From positions 1 to 16,494 of the forward strand of contig CAJVYT010000043.1 in assembly GCA_913009765.1 (NCBI GenBank): a stretch of DNA of 16,494 nucleotides. The letters run 5' to 3'. The notes under the pieces were generated by a model. That model searched no databases. It saw only the letters and a list, made by a program, of their open reading frames with translations, and was not told the origin of the DNA. The position numbers and the translations under genes are program-made. How positions within the stretch are numbered: position 1 is the first letter of the stretch; each line of letters opens with the position of its first letter. Below are positions 6,945 to 15,475 of this stretch, one piece after another. The DNA comes from an uncultured candidate division Zixibacteria bacterium (GTDB lineage Bacteria; Zixibacteria; MSB-5A5; GN15; FEB-12).

Positions 6945-7024
6945 AAACCACTATTATAATTTGAATATTTCATCAACACCCAATGAAATATTTTAAATAG
7001 AAATTCCCGGTAATAGTGGTTTTT
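6945..7024. terminator. Nested inverted repeat and terminator between operon and kinase
   Basis: AAACCACTATTA (6945-6956) and TAATAGTGGTTT (7011-7022) are a perfect 12-bp inverted repeat, followed by a T-rich run (to about 7030). Inside lies a second perfect stem, AATATTTCAT (6964-6973) with ATGAAATATT (6983-6992), around a CAACACCCA loop. The outer stem plus T run suits an intrinsic terminator for the NrfD operon. The nested hairpin is unusual for a plain terminator. Confidence 0.6.
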
Positions 7025-7037
7025 ATTTTTATCTTAC

Positions 7038-7065
7038 TTGTGTAATTAAAAAAACTTGTTATACT
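7038..7065 (+). promoter_or_regulatory. Possible sigma-70-type promoter for the haem kinase operon
   Basis: TTGTGT (7038-7043) and TATACT (7060-7065) are separated by 16 bp. The -10 matches consensus at five of six positions and the -35 at three. It lies 20 bp before the ATG at 7086, just after the nested terminator. In AT-rich DNA such matches are common. Confidence 0.3.
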
Positions 7066-7085
7066 TGAAGTAAAATAACGACGAA

Positions 7086-8678
7086 ATGGTCGATGCTAAT
7101 ATGTCATTAGGTGTAAAGTTATATATCTCGATATTTTTGGTAATGTTTGTTGGGCTGAGTATTTTTACAGTCATAGATATCACCAATCAGCGTACTAACC
7201 TTATGAATTTAGTAGAAGTTAGTGCTTTAAGAAATACAGATCTTATAAAAAATTCAATCCATTACAGCATGCTTATTAACCGTAAAGGTGATATTGAGGA
7301 GATATTCAAATATTTAGGAGAATTAGAAGGAATTGGAGTAATTCGTCTATATGATAAAAGTGGGAAGATTATTTATACTACAAAGCCCAAAGAAAAATTT
7401 AAGCAAGTTTCTATATCTTCTGATGTTTGTCAAGTGTGCCATCGCAGTTCTGTACCGTTAAAGATTTTGGAAGTAAAAGAGCGAACACGTATAACGGTAG
7501 CCCCCGATGGCTGTCGTATCTTTTCTATGATTGCTCCTATAAAAAATGAAACTTCATGCTTGGGAACGTCTTGTCATGTACCTACAACAGAAAAAGCAAT
7601 ACTTGGAGTTTTAGATGTTCAAATGTGTCTAAAAAAAGTTGATAAAAATTTAGCTGAAAATCAAAATTATACGATTATTTCTTCGGCTGTCTTAGTCCTT
7701 GCTGTTTTATTTGTAACAGGTATTCTTATTTGGATATTAATACGTAAACCAATCTATAGACTTAGCGAAGCAACAAAAGAAATTGCTTCCGGTAACCTGA
7801 ATTTCAATATTCCTATGCAAAGAAATGACGAGATTGGTCAGCTTGCCCATTCTTTTAATATTATGGTGCAAGAACTAAACAAAGCACAGAATGAAATTAA
7901 AAAGTGGTCAAATACGTTAGAGTTAAAAGTTGATGAAAAAACAAAAGAATTAGAACGAATACATACACATCTCATACATGTGGAAAAAATGGCATCTCTT
8001 GGTAAACTTTCAGCAACAGTTGCCCATGAGTTAAATAATCCTCTTGCAGGGATTTTGACTTATGTTCGTCTTACGCAAAAACGTCTTGATAAATCAGACA
8101 TTACGCCGGAAAAGATAGAAGCTATTCAAGGTGATTTGAATATAGTGAGTGAAGAAATAATCAGATGCGGTAATATTGTCAGGAATCTGCTGCTTTTTTC
8201 AAAAAGAAAAGTAGGAGATTTTACGTTTAATAATATTTCTGAATTATTGGAAAATTGTCTGAAACTGATTCAACATCATTTATTATTGAAAAGTATCTCA
8301 TTAGAGCAATCAGTATTTGATAAGTCAATAGAAATAAAATGTGATAGGGAACAAATACAACAGGCTGTTTTGGCAATTCTTATGAACGCTATTGAAGCTA
8401 TGCCGGGTGGTGGAACATTGACGGTCGGAGTCGATTCCTCAGGAAGTAATTGCATTATCACAATTAAAGATACCGGCGAAGGTATTTCCGATGATCACTT
8501 ACCACATATCTTTGAGCCATTTTATACGAGTAAAAAAGAGGGGAAGGGTGTTGGTCTCGGACTTTCAATCGCCTACGGTATAATTGAAAGGCACAAAGGT
8601 AGTATTGATATTAAAACAGAGATTGAAAAAGGTACAACATTTGTCATAACTATACCGAAAGATGTGAATGAAAGCTGA
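7086..8678 (+). CDS. Sensor histidine kinase with putative c-type haem motifs in its extracytoplasmic domain
   Basis: A 530-residue kinase with membrane helices at about 10-32 and 196-218 and an extracytoplasmic sensor domain between. That domain contains CQVCH (115-119), a classical CxxCH haem c attachment motif, and CLGTSCH (158-164), the CX4CH variant known from some multihaem cytochromes, plus a lone Cys143. A HAMP linker (about 219-270) and coiled coil (about 265-300) follow. The phosphoacceptor is His314 in AHELNNP. The ATPase domain shows the N box at Asn434, DTGEGIS at about 462-468 and GVGLGLS at about 488-494. It lacks a receiver domain and surely pairs with the NtrC-type regulator 43 nt downstream. 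A redox, oxygen, NO or CO signal is plausible; haem binding is inferred from motifs only. The start is uncertain: ATG 7086 and ATG 7101 both lack a good ribosome-binding site. Confidence 0.92.
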   Translation: MVDANMSLGVKLYISIFLVMFVGLSIFTVIDITNQRTNLMNLVEVSALRNTDLIKNSIHYSMLINRKGDIEEIFKYLGELEGIGVIRLYDKSGKIIYTTKPKEKFKQVSISSDVCQVCHRSSVPLKILEVKERTRITVAPDGCRIFSMIAPIKNETSCLGTSCHVPTTEKAILGVLDVQMCLKKVDKNLAENQNYTIISSAVLVLAVLFVTGILIWILIRKPIYRLSEATKEIASGNLNFNIPMQRNDEIGQLAHSFNIMVQELNKAQNEIKKWSNTLELKVDEKTKELERIHTHLIHVEKMASLGKLSATVAHELNNPLAGILTYVRLTQKRLDKSDITPEKIEAIQGDLNIVSEEIIRCGNIVRNLLLFSKRKVGDFTFNNISELLENCLKLIQHHLLLKSISLEQSVFDKSIEIKCDREQIQQAVLAILMNAIEAMPGGGTLTVGVDSSGSNCIITIKDTGEGISDDHLPHIFEPFYTSKKEGKGVGLGLSIAYGIIERHKGSIDIKTEIEKGTTFVITIPKDVNES

Positions 8679-8702
8679 GAAAAATATATAGATTCTTCTC
8701 AG
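8675..8702. repeat. Small inverted repeat spanning the kinase stop codon
   Basis: CTGAGAA (8675-8681) and TTCTCAG (8696-8702) form a 7-bp stem with a 14-nt loop. It includes the kinase TGA and ends 8 nt before the activator's ribosome-binding site. It may tune expression of the activator relative to the kinase; no T tract follows, so it is unlikely to terminate. Confidence 0.3.
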
Positions 8703-8721
8703 TTGAAATTAGGAGTTATAT

Positions 8722-10071
8722 GTGAATAACGCAATATTAGAAAAAGTCAATATTTTTATTGTAGATGATGAAAGTAGTGTAAGAGATTCATTAACTAAAT
8801 GGTTTGAAGAGTTTGACTATAATGTCGGTTCTGCTGCTGATGCTGATGAAGCGTTAGAAAAATTCAAACCGGGGAAGTGGGATATTGCTTTTTTGGATAT
8901 CAGACTGCCGGGGATGGAAGGTCCTGAACTTCATCATAGATTAAAAGAGATAGATCCGCATGTAACCACAATAATGATTACTGCATATGCATCAGTTGAA
9001 ACAGCTGTGAAAACACTCAAAGATGGAGCGTATGATTATATAACCAAACCGATTGATCCTGATTATTTAATTCACCTAATTTCAAAAATTGTTGTCCAGA
9101 AAAAACTTGTATCGGAAAATAAAAATCTCAAAAAGCGTATTAATGAGCTATGCAGATTTGATAAATTTATCGGGGAGAGTCCGCAAATTAAAAAAGTTCT
9201 CGATTTAGCCAAGACAGTTGCACAAACTGATACATCGGTTATGCTCCGAGGTGAAAGCGGAACCGGAAAAGAGCTTTTGGCTCAATTGATTCACTCTCTC
9301 AGCCCAAGATGTTATTTTCCGCTTGTCGCTGTAAATTGCGGTAGTTTAACGGCAGGACTGGCAGAAAGTGAATTCTTTGGTCATGAGAAAGGTGCTTTTA
9401 CAGGAGCGATGTATCGTCGAAAAGGAAAACTCGAGCTTGCTCATCAGGGGACAATTTTTCTTGATGAGATAGGCTGTATAGATTCAAAAACACAAATGGA
9501 TCTTTTACGGGCAATTGAAACAAGGCAGTTTACCCGAGTTGGCGGTAATGAAGTAATTAATGTAGACTTTCGTTTAATATGTGCTACAAATTTGGATATG
9601 GAAAAAGCGGTTGCAGAAGGAAAGTTTCGAGAAGATTTGTATTATAGGTTAAATGTATTTTCTATCAATATCCCGCCTTTAAGAGAGCGACGCTCTGATA
9701 TTATGCTTATCGCCAACGCTTTACTTAAAACAATTGCTGCCAAAATGAATAAAGTTATAACCGGATTTTCTAAAGAAGCTATAGAGCAGCTTACAAATCA
9801 TGAATGGGTTGGAAATGTTCGTGAGTTACGAAATTGTATTGAAAGAGCTGTCGTTGTCTCTACCAGTCCGGTTATCACACCTGATAGCTTTACTTTTGAG
9901 AAACCATCTTTGCCATCTTCTACTGATCAAAGTCTTACGGCATTAGAAAAAGAATATATACAAAAAATATTAGATCAGACAGGTGGAAATATATCTCATG
10001 CAGCAGAGATATTGCAAATTGACCGCACTACTCTTTATCATAAAATTGAAAAATATGGACTTTGTAGGTAG
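8722..10071 (+). CDS. NtrC-family sigma-54-dependent response regulator
   Basis: A 449-residue activator of the usual NtrC length and domain order. The receiver (about 9-125) has acidic residues D15/D16, phosphoacceptor Asp59 in FLDIRLPG and Lys109 in TKP. The AAA+ domain (about 148-380) has Walker A GESGTGKE (177-184), the sigma-54 contact loop GAFTGA (224-229), Walker B FLDEIG (246-251) and an arginine-finger region (FREDLYYRL). The C-terminal Fis-type helix-turn-helix is at about 420-446. All key residues are present, so it should be active. It starts at GTG with AGGAG (8711-8715) 6 nt upstream; an ATG at 8720 is followed at once by a stop. It is probably phosphorylated by the haem-motif kinase encoded before it and could activate the candidate promoter at 4122-4138. 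Confidence 0.97.
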   Translation: MNNAILEKVNIFIVDDESSVRDSLTKWFEEFDYNVGSAADADEALEKFKPGKWDIAFLDIRLPGMEGPELHHRLKEIDPHVTTIMITAYASVETAVKTLKDGAYDYITKPIDPDYLIHLISKIVVQKKLVSENKNLKKRINELCRFDKFIGESPQIKKVLDLAKTVAQTDTSVMLRGESGTGKELLAQLIHSLSPRCYFPLVAVNCGSLTAGLAESEFFGHEKGAFTGAMYRRKGKLELAHQGTIFLDEIGCIDSKTQMDLLRAIETRQFTRVGGNEVINVDFRLICATNLDMEKAVAEGKFREDLYYRLNVFSINIPPLRERRSDIMLIANALLKTIAAKMNKVITGFSKEAIEQLTNHEWVGNVRELRNCIERAVVVSTSPVITPDSFTFEKPSLPSSTDQSLTALEKEYIQKILDQTGGNISHAAEILQIDRTTLYHKIEKYGLCR

Positions 10072-10073
10072 TT

Positions 10074-10607
10074 TTGCAGATATATATTATTCCACTGGAT
10101 TTTGAAGATGAAGAGATTTTGGACAGACTTGCTATCTCTTTGAAACAGGTTTTTCAAATTCCAATAAGTTATGTACCGATAGATATCAATTTAAAAAAAG
10201 GGTGGAGTCAAGAACGGTCTCAATTGAACTCAACTTGGATATTATCTCAATTTTTAGAAAAAGGACCAAATGATAATAGTAAAATACTTGGAGTGACAGT
10301 GTATGATTTATATACTCCAATTTTAACTTTTTTATTTGGTGAAGCTGAACTGGAGGGGAGAGCAGCAGTTTTTTCTATCTATCGTTTCCAAGATGAACTA
10401 TATGGATTATCTGCAAATCAAGAGAATCTTGAGAAACGAATATTAAAAGAAGCAGTTCATGAGTTGGGGCATACATTTGGTTTACATCATTGTCGTAATT
10501 ACGACTGTGTGATGCATTCCAGCACATATATAGAAGAATTTGATTTTAAATCAGAAAATTTTTGTGAAAAATGTAAGTCCATATTGCATGAAAAGATGAA
10601 TAATTGA
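10074..10607 (+). CDS. amzA: Archaemetzincin-type zinc metalloprotease
   Basis: The 177-residue protein carries the archaemetzincin signature in full: HELGH (129-133), Gly136, third zinc ligand His139, then C140, C145, M147 and CEKC (164-167), matching HExxHxxGx3Cx4CxM with a 16-residue instead of the usual 17-residue gap to CxxC. The HExxH histidines bind a catalytic zinc with Glu130 as general base, and the four cysteines bind a second zinc. No signal peptide or membrane segment is seen, so it is cytoplasmic. The start is TTG, 2 nt after the activator's stop, with AGG upstream; the N terminus MQIYIIPL is typical of the family and there is no other methionine before residue 147. Natural substrates of bacterial archaemetzincins are poorly known. 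Its place at the end of the kinase/activator operon suggests translational coupling and a role in the same response. Confidence 0.92.
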   Translation: MQIYIIPLDFEDEEILDRLAISLKQVFQIPISYVPIDINLKKGWSQERSQLNSTWILSQFLEKGPNDNSKILGVTVYDLYTPILTFLFGEAELEGRAAVFSIYRFQDELYGLSANQENLEKRILKEAVHELGHTFGLHHCRNYDCVMHSSTYIEEFDFKSENFCEKCKSILHEKMNN

Positions 10608-10638
10608 TTTATATCTTCATTTACAATAAGCAATCAGT

Positions 10639-10719
10639 ATATTTTTAAAGGATATCTTTAATCAAACAAATTTCATGCCCCCTCAGATGAAAGGTTATCG
10701 TTTTCTGATTTAAAAATAT
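10639..10719. repeat. Nested inverted repeats in convergent intergenic region, possible terminator
   Basis: The 273 bp between the archaemetzincin and the large kinase hold no gene. ATATTTTTAAA (10639-10649) and TTTAAAAATAT (10709-10719) form an 11-bp outer stem. Inside, TTTCAT (10671-10676) pairs with ATGAAA (10687-10692) around a C-rich 10-nt loop. T runs within the arms make bidirectional termination possible. Confidence 0.4.
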
Positions 10720-10837
10720 CCTTTTACAACTTCACTCTTAATATAAGTTGAAAGATAAAAATCTCATATTTTAAATGTAATAATAAATTAAAATTAATGC
10801 TACTAAAAAGTTTATTATTTATATGAATTTAAGTATA

Positions 10838-10877
10838 TATACTGTACATATAGGTTTTATGAGTCTCTTACAGTATA
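10838..10877 (-). terminator. Inverted repeat just after the large kinase stop codon
   Basis: TATACTGTA (10838-10846) and TACAGTATA (10869-10877) form a perfect 9-bp stem with a 22-nt loop, starting 3 nt after the minus-strand stop. AT-rich and without a clean U tract, it is a weak terminator candidate. Confidence 0.35.
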
Positions 10878-10880
10878 ATT

Positions 10881-13800
10881 TTAAGAGGTTGGTAAGATAA
10901 TTGTGAATGTTGTGCCTTTATTGACTTTGCTCGTGACAGAAATACTGCCGTTGTGTTCTTTAATAATACCGTGGCAAATTGACAGACCTAAGCCGGTACC
11001 TTCTCCGACATCTTTAGTTGTGAAAAAAGGTAAAAATATAGATTTTAGATTTTCTTCAGCTATTCCGATACCATTATCTTCAATAGAAATATAAATATTA
11101 TTATTTTTTGTATAAGATTTCACTTTTAGGCGACCGCCGTTTTTCATGGCATGTATCGCATTGAAAATAATATTTATAAATACTTGTTGAATCTGTATCT
11201 GAGCTATCTCAATTTCAAGTTTATCTTTTGATAGGTCCAGTATGAATTCTATGGATGATTTGTGCAGCAAATTACTCATTAGCAAAAATGTATTTTGAAT
11301 GATAGAGTTTATATCAACTGATTCTTTCTTTTGTTCAGTTTGACTTGTAAAAATCAAGAGATTGCTTATAATTTTTTTAATCCTTCGAGACATTCGTAAC
11401 ATTTCATCAATAACGTCATCATTCAGTGCTTCAATTGAGTCTTTGATTTCCTCTAAAGAGCCATGTAGTACGGTCATTGGGTTATTAATTTCATGAGCGA
11501 TTGCTGCTGCTAAATGTCCGGCATGTATCAATCTGTCTTTTCGGATAAGTTGTTGTTGGATATCTTTTTCTTTTTGTTGTGCTTCTAATAAATCTGATAT
11601 GTCTGTAGAAATTCCGCAGGTGGCATATATTTTACCATTTGAATCAAAGAGTGGAAACTTATCTGAAATATATGTATGAATTCCATCTTCATGTAAGACA
11701 TCTTCATGTATTCGATGATATTTTTGTTCGGTTGATACTATCATATCATTTTTAATAAATAGATCTGAAACTTCTTTTGGGAAAATATCATAATCAGTTT
11801 TATTATATAATTCCTCCATGGATAAGTTAAATAAATTTTTAAATTTTAGATTTGCATATAAATATTTATGTTTTAAATCTTTGACATATACAACAGCACT
11901 ACTTCTATCAAGTATTTCATCATATTGTTTTTTACTTTCAATCAGTGCTGTTTCTGCTGTTTTTCTGTCTGTTATATCTATAACACCTGCTATTGCTCCG
12001 ATATATTTTTTATTATCATCATAAATTGGAGCAGTTTCGATAGTGGTAATTATACGATTGCCATCTTTTGTCATAAATTCAAAATCATGCTGTTCTTTAA
12101 TACCGGCTTTACGACGTTTTATCAATTTGGTGGCGATTTCGATTCCTTGTTTATCCATAAAGTCAAACAGATGTTTTCCTAACATTTCTTTCTCGGTATA
12201 TCCGAGCATGTCAGTCATACTTTTATTTACTAAGGTTGTGCGTGACTCAGCATCAATGACCCAAATTCCTTCTTGGGCGATTTCAAAAAGGTTGCGGTAT
12301 TTTTTTTCACTTTCTTTTAATAACTTTTCTGCTTGTAAATGTTGAGTAATATCTCTTATTGTACCCAATGCAAATTGCTCATTACCAATAGTAATAATTT
12401 TTCCAATAATTTCTGTGAAATATTCGGTGTTGTCTTTCTTGTGTAGCTTCACATTCATTTGAACACCTTCTATTGTGTTCAGATTTTGCGAAAATTTAAT
12501 TTTCATTTGCTGTTTAGTATCACTATCAAAATCAGTCATGTCAAAGACAGTCATTTTAAGAAGTTCATCTTTTGAATATCCTGACATTTGACAAAAAGCC
12601 GGATTCACAAAAACATATTTTCCATCCAAGTTTGCCACAGTGATTCCTTCAGTAGTTTGGTTGGTAAATGCTCTGAATTTTTCTTCACTTTCTTTTAGTG
12701 CTTTTTCAGATTGTTTTCGTTTTGTAATGTCCAGCAGTGTACTCTGAATAGCTATGACATTTCCTTTTGAATCGGTGTAAGATTTTGAATTATTTAAGAC
12801 TGTAATAATCGTGCCGTCTTTACGCTTGAGATGGTGTTCAAAGTTAACGAGATCACTACCTGCCAACATATTCTTATGAGCAGTTACTACTTCTTTTGGA
12901 TTTGCATCAACATCAGGGATGCTCATTTTAAGTAGTTCATCTCGCGTGTAACCCAACAGGTCGAGACCTGCTTTATTTGAGTCAATAAAATTTTTATGTA
13001 CATCAAATAGATAAATTGCCGCTACCGATTCATCAAATAATTCACGATATTTTTCTTCACTTTCTTTTAAAGCTTTTTCTGTTCGTTTACGTTCAATTGC
13101 CAAGGCAATTTGTTCTGAAGCAAACGACATAATATCAAGATCTACTTCAGTAAAAGCATCGGGATTATCGTAACTTTGAACAACTACAACACCAATAATT
13201 CCATTTGGAGTTTTTAAAGGTACTCCCAGCCATATTGGAGAAGGCTGTCCAATCAGTTTAACTTCACCGGATTTAATAAGTTGTTCATGCGTCTGTTGAT
13301 TTACTAAACATGGTTTTTTTGTTCTTCGCACGTAGTCAGTGAGACTCTTTTTGAGTTGTTGTGGAGTAAAATCTGAATCTTCGTATTGATCAACACAATA
13401 TGGAAAAGAATATAAATCACTTTCCTTATTGTAGAGAGCAATGTAAAAATTAGTAGTATCAATCATAGCACCAAGAGTGTTGTGAATACTAATTAAAAGA
13501 TTTTCTAAATTATTTGATTGGTTAACCGCTTCTGAAATTTTATATAAAGTATCTTGTAATTTTTCTGACTGTTTGCGTTTTGAAATATCTCGTCCCACAC
13601 CTATAATTGTTGTAATCTCACCATTTTCATCAAAAACAGCAGTGTCCATCCATCCTAACCATCTCCATCCGGTCTTAGTCATTGCACGTTGTTCAATATA
13701 TACCGAATGAGGAGGCTGATACAATTTTTCCATCTCTTTAGCTGTTCTTTCGCGGTCATCTTTATGTACTAACGGCATGAAAGTTTTACCGAGTAATTCA

Positions 13801-15428
13801 TTTTCTGTTTTTCCAAACATCTTACAGTATGATGGGCTGACAAACAGGAACTTTCCATCTAAATCTACTTTGACAATCATATCAGTTTGGTGTTCTACAA
13901 GTAAACGGTGTTTTTCCTCGCTTTCTTGAAGTTTCTTTTCTGCACGTTTACTTTCTGTGATATTCTCACTCATCATAATAAGATGTGTAATTACATTATC
14001 TTTATTTTTTACAGGATACAATCGAGATTGTATCCATTGTATTCTTCCTTCAATTTTTGTGAATTTGAGTAACTTCATTGTATTTGGAACGTCATATTCA
14101 ACAGGGGGTAAATAGACCGCATCTCCGGCAAAAGCTTTTTTTATGAGAGGCATGACACCTAATTTTATAGCTTGCTCGTCATGCAGTATATTATATTTTT
14201 CAAAGATTTCAGGTAAAACATCCGGTGAAAATCCCCAAAGTTTCATGAAGCTTGAATTGACTTGAATAATCTTTCCTTCAGGATTCATAATTTGTATAGA
14301 AATAGGAGACTGTTCCATGAAACTGCGAAATTTTTCCTCGCTTTCCATAAGAAGTTTTTCAGTATGTAATTTTTCTGTAACATTTTGACAAAACCCGATA
14401 AATCTATTTTTGTCAATTCGCACGGCATTGATTGCTATCTGAATAGCGTTGCCGTTTTTATCAACACAAGCAGAAATAACATCCATTTTACCTTCTGATA
14501 ATAAAGAATTAAAATGAGCAAGCGATTCATTTAGAAATTTTGGATCAAGTAAATTTTTGATATTCATAGTAAGTAATTCAGATTTAGAAAATCCGGTCAT
14601 CTCACAAGCAGATTGATTAACTTCCTGATAATTACCTTCTGAATCAACTATGAAAATACCATAAGGGGCATGAGTAATATAGGCATGATATTTATTTTTA
14701 CTTTCAGTAATATCTCTAATAAGACATATATAGTTGTCTGTTCCATCAATTGAAGTTTTGATACAATTTATATCTGTATAGATATGTGATTTGTCAGATC
14801 GAGTTAATTGGATATTACTATAAATACTATTTTCAATCGGTATAAGTTCTTGCAGTTTTTTATCAATATTTATTACTGCTATATCATTGAATGTCATTTT
14901 GATAAGCTTATCAATTGGATAGTTAACCATTTTGGAGATTGTATCATTTGCATATAAAATGGTATTGTGATCTTTATCCAAAAGCAGGATTCCTTCGTGA
15001 GAAGATTCAAATAAATATCTGTATCTTGACTCTGATTCTTTTGACTCCAATTCAGAAACTTTTATATCAGTGATATTGATAATTGATGAGACCAATCGAA
15101 TAGGTTCTCTATGTTTGTTAAAGGTGATAGTGCCGTTGTGTAATACCCAACAATCAGAGCCGTCATTATGAATCATGCAATGCTGCATCGAGAAATCAGA
15201 TTTATTTTCTGCTTGATACCTGTTAATATTGTTATTGATTGCGATTTTATCTTTTTCAGAGATGATATCAGTTATTGAGACTTTAACCATCCCTGAGTCA
15301 GTATTGTGATACCCGAGTATATTTTGTAACGTTTTAGATATTAAGATAGTATCTTGAGTCAGATTCCAGTCGAGGATACCGATTTTGCCGGAATTTATTA
15401 TGTCTTTTAAATAGTGTGCTTCATCCAT
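10881..15428 (-). CDS. Very large cytoplasmic sensor histidine kinase with nine PAS domains and one GAF
   Basis: A 1515-residue kinase with no membrane segment. Nine PAS or PAS/PAC units are seen at about 10-125, 130-245, 246-355, 362-495, 503-618, 790-905, 912-1028, 1038-1155 and 1163-1280. A GAF domain lies at about 630-780 between the fifth and sixth. Most PAS units end in an (R/L)DIT-like motif and are joined by short coiled linkers of the ESEEK(Y/F)R type. The kinase core has His1312 in AHEINNP, the N box at Asn1423, DNGIGIA at about 1451-1457 and GTGLGLS at about 1477-1483. It lacks a receiver. It should be a multi-input sensor; ligands or cofactors cannot be read from sequence. It follows the REC-XRE regulator by 47 nt on the same strand, so the two are a probable pair. 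No strong ribosome-binding site is seen before the ATG. Confidence 0.95.
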   Translation of the reverse strand: MDEAHYLKDIINSGKIGILDWNLTQDTILISKTLQNILGYHNTDSGMVKVSITDIISEKDKIAINNNINRYQAENKSDFSMQHCMIHNDGSDCWVLHNGTITFNKHREPIRLVSSIINITDIKVSELESKESESRYRYLFESSHEGILLLDKDHNTILYANDTISKMVNYPIDKLIKMTFNDIAVINIDKKLQELIPIENSIYSNIQLTRSDKSHIYTDINCIKTSIDGTDNYICLIRDITESKNKYHAYITHAPYGIFIVDSEGNYQEVNQSACEMTGFSKSELLTMNIKNLLDPKFLNESLAHFNSLLSEGKMDVISACVDKNGNAIQIAINAVRIDKNRFIGFCQNVTEKLHTEKLLMESEEKFRSFMEQSPISIQIMNPEGKIIQVNSSFMKLWGFSPDVLPEIFEKYNILHDEQAIKLGVMPLIKKAFAGDAVYLPPVEYDVPNTMKLLKFTKIEGRIQWIQSRLYPVKNKDNVITHLIMMSENITESKRAEKKLQESEEKHRLLVEHQTDMIVKVDLDGKFLFVSPSYCKMFGKTENELLGKTFMPLVHKDDRERTAKEMEKLYQPPHSVYIEQRAMTKTGWRWLGWMDTAVFDENGEITTIIGVGRDISKRKQSEKLQDTLYKISEAVNQSNNLENLLISIHNTLGAMIDTTNFYIALYNKESDLYSFPYCVDQYEDSDFTPQQLKKSLTDYVRRTKKPCLVNQQTHEQLIKSGEVKLIGQPSPIWLGVPLKTPNGIIGVVVVQSYDNPDAFTEVDLDIMSFASEQIALAIERKRTEKALKESEEKYRELFDESVAAIYLFDVHKNFIDSNKAGLDLLGYTRDELLKMSIPDVDANPKEVVTAHKNMLAGSDLVNFEHHLKRKDGTIITVLNNSKSYTDSKGNVIAIQSTLLDITKRKQSEKALKESEEKFRAFTNQTTEGITVANLDGKYVFVNPAFCQMSGYSKDELLKMTVFDMTDFDSDTKQQMKIKFSQNLNTIEGVQMNVKLHKKDNTEYFTEIIGKIITIGNEQFALGTIRDITQHLQAEKLLKESEKKYRNLFEIAQEGIWVIDAESRTTLVNKSMTDMLGYTEKEMLGKHLFDFMDKQGIEIATKLIKRRKAGIKEQHDFEFMTKDGNRIITTIETAPIYDDNKKYIGAIAGVIDITDRKTAETALIESKKQYDEILDRSSAVVYVKDLKHKYLYANLKFKNLFNLSMEELYNKTDYDIFPKEVSDLFIKNDMIVSTEQKYHRIHEDVLHEDGIHTYISDKFPLFDSNGKIYATCGISTDISDLLEAQQKEKDIQQQLIRKDRLIHAGHLAAAIAHEINNPMTVLHGSLEEIKDSIEALNDDVIDEMLRMSRRIKKIISNLLIFTSQTEQKKESVDINSIIQNTFLLMSNLLHKSSIEFILDLSKDKLEIEIAQIQIQQVFINIIFNAIHAMKNGGRLKVKSYTKNNNIYISIEDNGIGIAEENLKSIFLPFFTTKDVGEGTGLGLSICHGIIKEHNGSISVTSKVNKGTTFTIILPTS

Positions 15429-15475
15429 TGTAATTATTCTGCGGTCTCATTAAAAATGGAATAAAATTATATAAG

